Positions 54,520 through 63,458 of a DNA stretch of 64,000 nt are shown piece by piece. This stretch comes from Rhodospirillaceae bacterium (GTDB taxonomy: Bacteria > Pseudomonadota > Alphaproteobacteria > Reyranellales > Reyranellaceae). Positions within the stretch are counted from its first letter, which is position 1; every line of letters begins with the position of its first letter. The notes under the pieces were generated by a model that was given only the letters and a program-made list of their open reading frames with translations, ran no database searches and was not told the origin of the DNA. The stretch covers positions 1 through 64,000 of the forward strand of contig WOUR01000020.1 of the NCBI GenBank assembly GCA_009772935.1. Direction: 5' to 3'. Made by a program: the position numbers and the translations under genes.

Positions 54520-55262
54520 CAGGCTATTCCTCCATCGACCCGGACCAGCGATCCGGTGGTGAAACTCGATTTACTTGACGCGAGATAGAGCGCCGCCGTC
54601 ACGATTTCCTCCGGCTGGCCGCTGCGCTTCAGCGCCGCCGTCGGGTTGGCCTTGTGCTCCTCCGGCCAGGCCCTGGACACGTCGGTGAGGAAGCGGCCGG
54701 GCGAGATCGTGTTCACCCTCACTTTCGGCCCGTACTCGAAGGCGAAGGCCTCCGTGAGCGCGTTGAGCGCGGCCTTGGCGCCGGCATAGGGCGCGATCTG
54801 GGGGCGCGGGCGCAGCGCGCCGGCGCTCGAGACGTTGATGATCGAACCGCCCTCACCCGCCGCCATGCGGCTGCCGACCAACGACATCAGGCGGAACGGC
54901 GCCTTGAAGTTCAGCGACACGATACGGTCGAACAGCTGCTCCGATGTCTCCAGCGACGAGGGCGCGAGCGGCGAGGAGCCGGCATTGTTCACCAGGATGT
55001 CGATCTTCCCGAACGCTGCGTAGGCCGCCTCCACCATGCCGTCGAGTTCCGACCAGTTGGCGACGTTGCAGGCATGGGTTGCCGCCTTACGCCCCATCGC
55101 CCGCACCTCGGCCGCGACCTTGTCGCAGGTCTCCAGCTTGCGGCTGGTGATGAAGACGTCGGCACCGTGGTCGGCGAATGCCTTCACCATCTGGTACCCC
55201 AGCCCGCGGCTGCCGCCAGTGACGAGGGCCACCTTGCCCGTGAGATCGAAGTGGTTGGTCAT
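54519..55262 (-). CDS. SDR family oxidoreductase coupled to the alcohol dehydrogenase
   Basis: This 247-residue classical SDR starts at the ATG at 55262 (MTNHFDLTGKVALVTGG). The motifs 'TGGSRGLGYQM', 'LVNNAGSSPLAPS' and the catalytic 'APYAGAKAALNAL' are intact, with the C-terminal 'TGSLVRVDGG'. The TGA stop overlaps the ATG of the dehydrogenase, so both are made together. It is divergent from the DUF2126 gene across a gap of about 110 bases. Confidence 0.9.
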   Translation of the reverse strand: MTNHFDLTGKVALVTGGSRGLGYQMVKAFADHGADVFITSRKLETCDKVAAEVRAMGRKAATHACNVANWSELDGMVEAAYAAFGKIDILVNNAGSSPLAPSSLETSEQLFDRIVSLNFKAPFRLMSLVGSRMAAGEGGSIINVSSAGALRPRPQIAPYAGAKAALNALTEAFAFEYGPKVRVNTISPGRFLTDVSRAWPEEHKANPTAALKRSGQPEEIVTAALYLASSKSSFTTGSLVRVDGGIA

Positions 55263-55371
55263 GATGAAGGGTCCGGTCAAAAAAGGATCATGACAGAAGC
55301 ATAGCGCCAGTTCCTTGCTTAATGGCATGTCACTTGCTTAGTCTGTCTTCGGAGCGAAACAGCAGGCCGTC

Positions 55372-58300
55372 ATGAGCATCCACGTCGCGCTGCATCATCG
55401 GACGACCTACCGGTACGACCGACCCATCGAACTGGGACCGCAGATCGTACGTCTGCGTCCGGCGCCCCATAGCCGGACCCCCGTCCTTTCCTATTCGCTG
55501 AAGGTCACCCCGGCCCAGCATTTCATCAACTGGCAACAGGATCCGCAGGGAAATCACCTGGCCCGGCTGGTCTTTCCCGAGAAGACCGACCTGTTCGACG
55601 TCACGGTCGACCTGGTGGCCGACATGTCGGTCATCAATCCGTTCGACTTCTTCCTGGAGCCGTCGGCCGAGAAATGGCCCTTTGCCTACGATGCCTCGCT
55701 GGCCGAGGAGATCGCGCCATTTCGCAAGCTGGAACCGCTAGGGCCGAGACTCTCGGCCTGGCTGGCCTCGGTCGACCGAAAGGAGCAGCGCACGATAGAT
55801 TTCATCGTCGGCCTGAATGCCCGACTGCAAAGTGAAATCGGCTACATCGTCCGACTGGAGCCGGGCGTGCAGAGCTGCGAGGAGACGCTCGCCCGCGCCA
55901 AGGGATCGTGCCGCGACACCGGCTGGCTGCTGGTCATGATCCTGCGCCACCTGGGGTTCGCCGCGCGGTTCGCGTCGGGGTACCTGATCCAGCTGGTCGC
56001 CGACGAGAAGCCGCTCGAGGGTCCGGAAGGCCCGACCCACGATTTCACCGACCTCCACGCCTGGTGCGAGGTCTATCTGCCAGGTGCCGGCTGGATCGGC
56101 CTCGATCCGACCTCCGGCCTGCTGACCGGCGAAGGCCACATCCCGCTCGCCTGTACCCCCGAGCCTTCGAGTGCGGCGCCAATCGAGGGTGCCCTGGAGA
56201 AGGCCGAGGTCGAGTTCGAGCATGCGATGACGGTGACGCGCGTGCGCGAGACGCCCCGCACCACCAAGCCCTATACCGAGGAGCAATGGGCCACCCTGCT
56301 CAAGGTCGGCGAGGCGATCGAGCGCGACATCGGCAGGCACGACGTGCGCCTCACCATGGGCGGCGAGCCGACCTTCGTGTCGGTCGACGACATGGACGGA
56401 CCGGAGTGGAACACGCTCGCGCTGGGCCCGGAGAAGCGGCGTCTGGCGGGCGTGCTGTTCCGCAAGCTGGCGAACCGCTTCGCGGACGGACCGCTGCTGC
56501 ATTTCGGTCAGGGCAAATGGTATCCCGGCGAGCAGCTGCCGCGCTGGGCGCTCGGCTGCTACTGGCGCAAGGACGGCGAGCCGATTTGGCGCAACCCGCA
56601 ACTCTATGCACTGGAGTCCAAGCCGGTCGGCGCCACCGTCGAGGCCGCGCACCGCTTCGCGCTCGCCTTCGCGCAACGCCTGCAGCTCGATCCCGACTAT
56701 CTTTTCCCTGCCTACGAGGACACCTGGTACTACCTGTGGCGCGAGCGGCGCTTGCCGAGCAACGTCGTGGTCGACGAGGCCAAGGTGAAGGACCCGCTGG
56801 AGCGCGAGCGCCTGGCGCGCGTCTTCGAGAAGGGACTCGAAAGCTCGGTCGGTTACGTGCTGCCGGTTATTCGGGATCACAATGGGCGCGACCATAACGG
56901 GCGCGGCAACGGTACTGGCCATGCGCCCCGCTGGAAGAGCGGTCCGTGGTTCCTGCGCTCCGAGAAGTGTTACCTGATCCCCGGTGATTCACCGATCGGC
57001 TATCGACTGCCGCTCGATTCGCTGCCTTGGGCGGCGCCCGGCGACACCGACATCATCGTCCAGCCCGATCCGATGGCGCCGCATCCCGACCTGCCGCCGC
57101 TCGACGCTTTCCGGCGCGCGCCGGTGCTGCGCCGCCAGGAACCGGGACTCGCGGGCGATACCGCCGGCGATGCCGAAGCCCGCCGCGAGGCGTGGCGGCG
57201 CGCGCTGGCCCCGAACACGGGCCTGGTCCCTGCCGTCGGCGCTTCTGCCGCCGGTGTCGTGCGCACCGCAATGGCCTTCGAGCCGCGCGACGGTCATCTC
57301 CATGTCTTCATGCCGCCGACCGAGCGGATGGAGGATTATCTCGATCTGGTGACGGCGCTCGAGGACACGGCCGAGGAACAGGGCCAGCCGATCTTCATCG
57401 AGGGTTATACTCCGCCCGGCGATTCGCGGGTCCTGCACTTCAGCGTCACGCCCGATCCCGGGGTGATCGAGGTCAACATCCATCCCTCTGCGACCTGGAC
57501 CGAGATCGTCGAGCGCACGGAGATCGTCTACGAGGAGGCGCGCACGACCCGACTCGGCGCCCAAAAATTCATGATCGACGGCCGCCACACCGGCACCGGC
57601 GGCGGCAACCATGTGGTCCTGGGCGGCCCCTCGGCCGCCGACTCGCCGATCCTGCGCCGGCCCGACCTGCTGAAGAGCCTGCTGGGCTACTGGCTGAATC
57701 ATCCGTCGCTGTCGTATCTCTTCTCCGGCCTGTTCATCGGCCCGACCAGCCAGCATCCGCGCGTGGACGAAGCGCGCAACGATGCGCTGCACGAGCTCGA
57801 GATCGCCTTCCGCCAGATCGCGCCCGGACGACAGACGCCGCCATGGCTGGTCGATCGTGTGTTCCGCAACCTGCTGGTCGACGCGACCGGCAATGCCCAC
57901 CGCACCGAGTTCTGCATCGACAAGCTGTTCACGCCCGATTCCGCCGCCGGCCGGCGCGGGCTGCTGGAACTGCGCGCCTTCGAGATGCCGCCGCACTGGC
58001 GCATGAGCGTGGCGCAGCAGGCGCTGCTGCGCGGCCTCGTCGCCAAGTTCTGGGAACGCCCCTACGAGCGGCCGCTCAGCCGATGGGGCACCCGGCTGCA
58101 CGACGATTTCATGCTGCCGCATTTCGTGTGGCAGGATTTCAACGACGTGCTCTCCGATCTCGGCGAGGCGGGCTATGATTTCTCGCCCGACTGGTTCGCC
58201 CCGCACTTCGAATTCCGCTTCCCGAGGCTCGGCGAAGTGGCGCAACGCGGTCTCGAACTCGAACTGCGGCACGCGCTGGAGCCCTGGCATGTGCTGGGCG

Positions 58301-58767
58301 AGGAGCCGGGCGGCGGCGGTACGGTCCGCTACGTCGATTCCACGGTCGAGCGCCTGCAGGTCAAGGTCGCCGGCCTCAACGACCAGCGGCACGTCATCGC
58401 CTGCAACGGCTGGAAGCTGCCGTTGCGCGCCACCGGCACGGCCGGCGAATACGTCGCAGGCGTGCGCTATCGCGCTTGGCAGGCGGCGAACTCGCTGCAC
58501 CCGACGATCGGCGTGCACGCGCCGCTCACCTTCGACATCCACGATTCGTGGAGCGGCCGCTCGATCGGCGGCTGCACCTACCACGTAGCCCATCCGGGCG
58601 GTCGCAACTACGACCGCATGCCGGTTAACGCCAACGAGGCCGAGGCGCGGCGCCGTGCCCGATTCTTCGGCATCGGCCATACCGGCGGACCGTCGCCTGA
58701 ACCGCGACCGCTCGACAATCCAGAGCATCCGCTGACGCTCGACCTGCGGCGGGCCCCGGGCCTATAG
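55372..58767 (+). CDS. Transglutaminase-like / DUF2126 large fusion protein
   Basis: This protein has 1131 residues. The N-terminal 300 residues begin with the transglutaminase_N strand set ('HHRTTYRYDRPIELGPQIVRLRP') and a transglutaminase-like triad: Cys in 'AKGSCRDTGWLL', His in 'DLHAWCEVYLP' and Asp in 'IGLDPTSGLL'. The remaining 800 residues are the DUF2126 region ('RLTMGGEPTFVSVDDMDGPEW', 'FMIDGRHTGTGGGNHVVLGG', 'FEMPPHWRMSVAQQALLRGL'), for which a glutamine-synthetase/GCS-like ligase relationship has been proposed. No signal peptide is seen. It begins a three-gene set with an ATP-grasp/alpha-E protein and a second transglutaminase. Confidence 0.88.
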   Translation: MSIHVALHHRTTYRYDRPIELGPQIVRLRPAPHSRTPVLSYSLKVTPAQHFINWQQDPQGNHLARLVFPEKTDLFDVTVDLVADMSVINPFDFFLEPSAEKWPFAYDASLAEEIAPFRKLEPLGPRLSAWLASVDRKEQRTIDFIVGLNARLQSEIGYIVRLEPGVQSCEETLARAKGSCRDTGWLLVMILRHLGFAARFASGYLIQLVADEKPLEGPEGPTHDFTDLHAWCEVYLPGAGWIGLDPTSGLLTGEGHIPLACTPEPSSAAPIEGALEKAEVEFEHAMTVTRVRETPRTTKPYTEEQWATLLKVGEAIERDIGRHDVRLTMGGEPTFVSVDDMDGPEWNTLALGPEKRRLAGVLFRKLANRFADGPLLHFGQGKWYPGEQLPRWALGCYWRKDGEPIWRNPQLYALESKPVGATVEAAHRFALAFAQRLQLDPDYLFPAYEDTWYYLWRERRLPSNVVVDEAKVKDPLERERLARVFEKGLESSVGYVLPVIRDHNGRDHNGRGNGTGHAPRWKSGPWFLRSEKCYLIPGDSPIGYRLPLDSLPWAAPGDTDIIVQPDPMAPHPDLPPLDAFRRAPVLRRQEPGLAGDTAGDAEARREAWRRALAPNTGLVPAVGASAAGVVRTAMAFEPRDGHLHVFMPPTERMEDYLDLVTALEDTAEEQGQPIFIEGYTPPGDSRVLHFSVTPDPGVIEVNIHPSATWTEIVERTEIVYEEARTTRLGAQKFMIDGRHTGTGGGNHVVLGGPSAADSPILRRPDLLKSLLGYWLNHPSLSYLFSGLFIGPTSQHPRVDEARNDALHELEIAFRQIAPGRQTPPWLVDRVFRNLLVDATGNAHRTEFCIDKLFTPDSAAGRRGLLELRAFEMPPHWRMSVAQQALLRGLVAKFWERPYERPLSRWGTRLHDDFMLPHFVWQDFNDVLSDLGEAGYDFSPDWFAPHFEFRFPRLGEVAQRGLELELRHALEPWHVLGEEPGGGGTVRYVDSTVERLQVKVAGLNDQRHVIACNGWKLPLRATGTAGEYVAGVRYRAWQAANSLHPTIGVHAPLTFDIHDSWSGRSIGGCTYHVAHPGGRNYDRMPVNANEAEARRRARFFGIGHTGGPSPEPRPLDNPEHPLTLDLRRAPGL

Positions 58768-58822
58768 TTCGCCCGCCTCACAGGCAGTCCGACCGTTCGT
58801 TTTCACATCTGTTTCCGGGCCC

Positions 58823-61324
58823 ATGGAGTCGTTGCGCGGCCTCTCATCCTCGCCGGCGAGCGCATACGACGAACTGGTCACCGGCCAGAAGTCGATCCGC
58901 TATCACTGGCAAGGCATCCTGAGCGTCATCCGCTCGCTGCCCAACGGGCTCGGCGAACGGGTCGAGAGCGCGCGCCGGCAGCTCGAGGAATCGGGCGCGA
59001 CCGTAAACCTGCTGGATGATCGCGGCGCGGCCCGCTGGACCTTCGATCCTCTGCCGATGGTCATCACGCCCGACGAATGGGCGGGCATCGAGGCCGGCCT
59101 GATCCAGCGCGCCAAGTTGCTCGACCGGGTACTGGCTGATGTCTACGGTCCGCAGGCTCTGCTGAAGCAGAAGCTGCTGCCGCCGATGCTGGTTCATGCC
59201 AACCGGCATTTCCAGCGGCCTGCCCGGGTCACCGACGGCGCCGCGCCGCGACGTTACCTCGGCAACTATGCGGTCGACCTGGTGCGGCTGGGGAACGGAC
59301 GCTGGCACGTCCTGGCCGACCATACCGAACTTCCCGCGGGAGTGGGCTACGCCCTCGAAATGCGCCGCGTGCTGGCGCGCAGCCTGCCGGAGGCCTTCCG
59401 CTCCATTCCCGTCCGCCATCTCCGCCCCTTCGTCGACCGCTGGCAGGAATCGCTGCGCTCGATGGCGCCGGCGGCCGTATCCCAGCCCAACATGGCGGTG
59501 CTGACCCCAGGTTCGCTCTCGGCCACCTATTTCGAACACGTCTATCTGTCGCGCGTGCTGGGCGTTCCGCTGGTCGAAGGCGGCGACATGGTCGCGCGCG
59601 ACGGCCAGGTCTCGATCAAGACGCTGGCCGGCCTTCGGCCCGTGCATGTGCTCTTGCGGCGGCTCGATAGCGCCTTCGCCGACCCCCTGGAAATGCGCGC
59701 CGATTCCGCGCTGGGCGTCACCGGCCTCGTGGAAGCCACGCGCAACGGCAACATCTCGCTCGCCAATGCGCTGGGATCGGGGGTTGTCGAGACGCCGGCC
59801 ATCATGCCGTTTCTGGAACGGCTGAGCGAACACCTGCTGGGCGAGAAGCTGCGGATGCCGTCGCTCGACGTATGGTGGCTGGGCGAGCCGGCGGCACTGA
59901 GCTTCGCCCTGGCCAACCTCGATCTCATGATCGTGCGTCCCTGCCTCGGCCAGGACCGCGAGCCCATCGTCGTGGGCATGCTGGAGCCGGCCGACCGCGC
60001 GGCGCTGGTCGAGCGCATCCGCGCCCAGCCCGGCCAGTATGTCGCGCAGTATCCAATGACGCCGTCGCTCACGCCAAAGTGGGACGGGCAGTCCCTGGTG
60101 CCGTCCGCCGTCGTGATGCGCGCCTTCGTCGTCGCCGACCACGATACCTATCACGTGCTGCCGGGCGGCCTTGCCCGAGAGCCCGACGGCGACACCGCCC
60201 TGCGCTCGCTGAACCGCCTGCACGGCACCCTGAAGGACGTTTGGGTGCTGGCCGAGGACGCGGCCGACGTGCAGCTCCCGACGACGCGGCGCTTCCACCA
60301 GCTGGCGGTCGAGCGCGGCACCGCCGACCTGCAGAGCAGGGTCGCCGACAATCTCTTCTGGCTCGGCCGCTACATCGAGCGCCTCGACAACGATGCGCGA
60401 CTGCTGCGCACCACGGCGGCGCGCGTGGCGCAGGGTGCCGTCGGCCCGCGCGACGCGGTCGAACTCAGGCTGCTCGGCCGGTTGCTCGACCAGGCCAACC
60501 TGATGGATCACTCGTCGGCCCTGGCGCCGCCCGAGAGCGCGTTGTTCCAGCAGGGGCTGTCCACCGTCGCCGCCGACGATCGCGGTCTCGCCACCGTGCT
60601 CGACGGCATCCAGCGGCTCACCGCCACGATGCGCGACCGCTTCTCCATCGACATGACGACGGCCGCCGGCCCGGAGATGATCGAGGTGCGCAAGCGCCTG
60701 CTGGCCGCGCGCGGCAACCTCGACCCGCTGCTCGCCGCGCTCGACGAGATCGTGCGCTTCGTCGCCACGCTCTCGGGCCTGGCGCAGGAGAACATGACGC
60801 GCGGCACCGGCTGGCGATTCCTCGATCTCGGCCGCCGTATCGAGCGCGCGCTGCACGTGCTGACCGGCGCGCTCGGCCCCTTCACCCTCTCGCCGATCGA
60901 CTGGGACGCCGCGATGCGCCTCGCGCTGGAATTGTGCGACAGCACCATCACCTATCGCACGCGCTATCTCGGCCAGCTCCAGCCAGCCCCCGTGCTCGAC
61001 CTCGTCATCCTCGACGACGCCAATCCGCGCGGCCTGGTGTTCCAGCTGCGCACCATCAAGGGCCACCTCGACTATCTGGCGCGCGCCTCGGGGGTCCGCG
61101 TCGCTGCGCCGCCGGACTCGCTGGAAGTGGATCTCGAAGCCGTCGTGCGCCAGTTCGGCGGCGACGAGCAGGCGTGGCGACACGAGGGACTGGCCCTGGC
61201 GATGCTGCGCGACGTCGCGTCCGACATGGAGCAGCAGCTCGACAAGCTCTCGGAGGCCATCACGCGTGCCTATTTCTCGCATGTGCCGGCAGCGCAGGCC
61301 GTCGGCTCTTCGGGCGGAGACTGA
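58823..61324 (+). CDS. Circularly permuted ATP-grasp plus alpha-E domain protein
   Basis: This protein has 833 residues. The N-terminal ~480 residues are a circularly permuted ATP-grasp (type 2): 'RVLADVYGPQALLKQKLLPPMLVHANRHF', 'ILTPG'-like 'AVLTPGSLSATYFEHVYLSRVLGV' and 'FVVADHDTYHVLPGGLAREP'. The C-terminal ~310 residues are an alpha-E helical domain ('NLFWLGRYIERLDNDARLL', 'LDLGRRIERALHVL'). In many bacteria these are two genes; here they are fused. Comparative genomics places them with transglutaminase-like peptidases in predicted peptide-ligase systems. The 3' end is followed after 2 bases by the second transglutaminase. Confidence 0.9.
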   Translation: MESLRGLSSSPASAYDELVTGQKSIRYHWQGILSVIRSLPNGLGERVESARRQLEESGATVNLLDDRGAARWTFDPLPMVITPDEWAGIEAGLIQRAKLLDRVLADVYGPQALLKQKLLPPMLVHANRHFQRPARVTDGAAPRRYLGNYAVDLVRLGNGRWHVLADHTELPAGVGYALEMRRVLARSLPEAFRSIPVRHLRPFVDRWQESLRSMAPAAVSQPNMAVLTPGSLSATYFEHVYLSRVLGVPLVEGGDMVARDGQVSIKTLAGLRPVHVLLRRLDSAFADPLEMRADSALGVTGLVEATRNGNISLANALGSGVVETPAIMPFLERLSEHLLGEKLRMPSLDVWWLGEPAALSFALANLDLMIVRPCLGQDREPIVVGMLEPADRAALVERIRAQPGQYVAQYPMTPSLTPKWDGQSLVPSAVVMRAFVVADHDTYHVLPGGLAREPDGDTALRSLNRLHGTLKDVWVLAEDAADVQLPTTRRFHQLAVERGTADLQSRVADNLFWLGRYIERLDNDARLLRTTAARVAQGAVGPRDAVELRLLGRLLDQANLMDHSSALAPPESALFQQGLSTVAADDRGLATVLDGIQRLTATMRDRFSIDMTTAAGPEMIEVRKRLLAARGNLDPLLAALDEIVRFVATLSGLAQENMTRGTGWRFLDLGRRIERALHVLTGALGPFTLSPIDWDAAMRLALELCDSTITYRTRYLGQLQPAPVLDLVILDDANPRGLVFQLRTIKGHLDYLARASGVRVAAPPDSLEVDLEAVVRQFGGDEQAWRHEGLALAMLRDVASDMEQQLDKLSEAITRAYFSHVPAAQAVGSSGGD

Positions 61325-61326
61325 GC

Positions 61327-62205
61327 GTGCAATACCTGCTTTCACATCGCACGACCTACACCTACGCCAGCACGGTGGATTCCGCGCACCATATCGCGCA
61401 CCTGCGGGCCCGCGATTTCCCGGGACAGAAGGTCACCGCGATCAGCATCGATACCAGCCCGCTGCCGGCGCTCGCCGTGCAGCATGTCGACCATTTCGGC
61501 AACCTCATCGACATCTACCGCATCGACAAGCCGCACACGCGCTTCGACATCGAGGTGCGGGCGGAAGTCGACGTGCGCTTCCCGGATCCTCCGGCAGCCG
61601 GCTGCACACCGGCCTGGGAAGAAATACGGGCCGCGCTCCTCGGGAACGGATTTCCCAGCCCCGTCGAGGCCAGCGAGTTCATCTACGACTCGCCGCTGGT
61701 GCCGAGTGTCGAGGCGCTGCACACCTACGGCGCGCAGTCATTCACAGCGGGACGTCCCATCCTTGAAGCAGCACGTGAATTGACCTCGCGCATCAAGGCC
61801 GACTTCGAGTATCACCCCGGAGCCACCGACATCTCGACACCGCTCGCCGACGTCTTCGCCGGCAAGGCCGGCGTCTGCCAGGACTTCGCCCATGTCCAGA
61901 TCGCGGCGCTGCGCGCCCACGGTCTCGCGGCAGGCTACGTGTCCGGCTACATCCGCACGGTCCATTCGCGAGACGAGCTCGCCTTGCGCGGCGCCGATGC
62001 CAGCCACGCCTGGGTGGCGGTCTGGTGCGGCGAGAAGGCAGGCTGGGTCCATCTCGATCCGACCAACGACCTGGTCGCGCACGAGGATCACGTCGCCGTG
62101 GCCTGGGGCCGCGACTTCTCGGACGTAAGTCCGCTGCGCGGCGTCATCCTGGGCGGCGACTCCCATTCATACGGCGTCGCTGTCACGCTCGTTCCGACCG
62201 GCTGA
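61327..62205 (+). CDS. Transglutaminase-like cysteine peptidase family protein
   Basis: This 292-residue protein starts at a GTG at 61327 (VQYLLSHRTTYTYAS); the track ORF starting inside the ATP-grasp gene is rejected. The triad is visible as Cys in 'AGVCQDFAHVQIAALRAHG', His in 'DASHAWVAVWC' and Asp in 'VHLDPTNDL'. It has a transglutaminase_N-type N-terminal beta domain and is predicted to be cytosolic. It completes the peptide-ligase/hydrolase trio with the two upstream genes and probably cleaves or transfers onto their product. Confidence 0.9.
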   Translation: MQYLLSHRTTYTYASTVDSAHHIAHLRARDFPGQKVTAISIDTSPLPALAVQHVDHFGNLIDIYRIDKPHTRFDIEVRAEVDVRFPDPPAAGCTPAWEEIRAALLGNGFPSPVEASEFIYDSPLVPSVEALHTYGAQSFTAGRPILEAARELTSRIKADFEYHPGATDISTPLADVFAGKAGVCQDFAHVQIAALRAHGLAAGYVSGYIRTVHSRDELALRGADASHAWVAVWCGEKAGWVHLDPTNDLVAHEDHVAVAWGRDFSDVSPLRGVILGGDSHSYGVAVTLVPTG

Positions 62206-62226
62206 CGCGCCGCCGGCCCCCAGCAG

Positions 62227-63087
62227 TCAGCCGCCGAGAAACTCTTTGGTCCAGCGCGCATAGTCGGCGTCGCGCGTGACCTTCCTCATGAGTTCCGGGC
62301 TGGCCACGCCCTGCAGCTTCGAAGGCTGCGTACCGTCGCGCAGCGCCTTGAGCGTGTCGTACACGGCCTTGACCGCCGACGCGAAGGGCTGGTGGCCCTG
62401 CAAGGCGATGCGGACACGGCGCGCGCCGAGATAGGCGAGATCGGTGAGATCGCCCGACACGCCGCCCAGAATGATCGGCAGCTTCGTCGCTTCCGAGATC
62501 GCGTCGAGTTCGGCGCGGGTGCGCACGCCCACGAAGAACAGCGCGTCGACGCCGGCCGCCTCGTAGGCCTTGCCGCGGGCGATCGCGTCCTCGAGCCCGG
62601 TTATGGTGATCGCACTGGTGCGGCCGGCGATGCAAAGGGCCGGGTCCTGCCGCCCGCCGAGCGCAGCCTTCATCTTGGCGACGCCTTCGTCGATCGAGAT
62701 CAGGCGCGGCGTGGTGGTGCCGTACGGCGTCGGCAGATCGGTATCCTCGAGACTGAGCCCACAGACACCCGCAGTCTCGAGTTCCTCGACGGTGCGGCGG
62801 GCGTTCAGCGCATTGCCGTAGCCATGGTCGGCATCGACCATGAGCGGCAGGCCGCCCGCCCGATTGATGCGGTAGGCCTGGCCTGCGAATTCGCTCAGGG
62901 TCAGCACGATCAGGTCGGGCGCGCCCAGCACGGTCATCGAGGCGACGGAACCCGCGAACATGCCGATCTCGAAGCCCAGATCCTCGGCGATGCGGGCGGA
63001 GATCGGATCGAACACCGAACCCGGATGGATGCAGCGCTCACCCGCGAGCAGCGCCCGGAAACGTGTCCGGCGGTCGGTCCAGTGCAT
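62227..63087 (-). CDS. Isocitrate lyase / PEP mutase superfamily protein
   Basis: This protein of about 286 residues starts at the ATG at 63087, preceded by GGGGGGAGA. TIM-barrel motifs include 'HPGSVFDPISARIAEDLGFE', 'LPLMVDADHGYGNALN' (metal-binding D-x-D) and 'VCGLSLEDTDLP'. There is no catalytic Cys motif (KKCGH) of true isocitrate lyase, so oxaloacetate decarboxylase or methylisocitrate-lyase-like chemistry is more likely. It is convergent with the transglutaminase gene. Confidence 0.85.
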   Translation of the reverse strand: MHWTDRRTRFRALLAGERCIHPGSVFDPISARIAEDLGFEIGMFAGSVASMTVLGAPDLIVLTLSEFAGQAYRINRAGGLPLMVDADHGYGNALNARRTVEELETAGVCGLSLEDTDLPTPYGTTTPRLISIDEGVAKMKAALGGRQDPALCIAGRTSAITITGLEDAIARGKAYEAAGVDALFFVGVRTRAELDAISEATKLPIILGGVSGDLTDLAYLGARRVRIALQGHQPFASAVKAVYDTLKALRDGTQPSKLQGVASPELMRKVTRDADYARWTKEFLGG

Positions 63088-63211
63088 GGCGATCTCCCCC
63101 CAATGTCCCTTCTCTTTAGCAAAGGAGGGGGCTGCCATGCAGCGATGCATTTCGAAGGGCAAACAGGGTCATGGGAGATGCCACAGTCGGCATTCTCGAC
63201 TGTCGGACCCT

Positions 63212-63430
63212 ATGGACAACCATAAGAAGATCATCGCACCGCGCCGCGTGGCGCTGATCGTCGCGTCGAGCGACCATCTGAAGCCCGACGTACCGCTGCC
63301 CGAGATTCCGACGACCTTTCCTTATGTCGGCTTCTAGTTCCCGGTGGCCGGGGTGGTCTATTATTTCTCCGGGACAAAAACCAAGGGCAAGTCGACCGCT
63401 CAGATCGACAGGAAGCTGGCTCTCGCCTGA
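63212..63430 (+). pseudogene. Small degenerate ORF with one in-frame stop
   Basis: The frame starting at the ATG at 63212 (MDNHKKIIAPRRVALIV) runs 41 codons to a TAG at 63335-63337 and then continues in the same frame for 30 more sense codons to TGA at 63428-63430. The second half ('FPVAGVVYYFSG', then 'KGKSTAQIDRKLALA') looks like the cytoplasmic tail of an MFS-type carrier, so this may be a remnant. The first half is unrecognised. A short real gene of 41 residues is the alternative. Confidence 0.35.
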
Positions 63431-63458
63431 TGCACACGGACATTCGAGGAGGATGGTC

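Noticed and set aside
56989-58728. 579-residue minus-strand ORF within the DUF2126 gene
   Set aside because: No recognisable domain and fully contained in a well-supported plus-strand gene.
58844-61345. 833-residue minus-strand ORF, the same length as the ATP-grasp protein
   Set aside because: It is the antisense shadow of the ATP-grasp/alpha-E gene; equal length is coincidental to the shared absence of stops.
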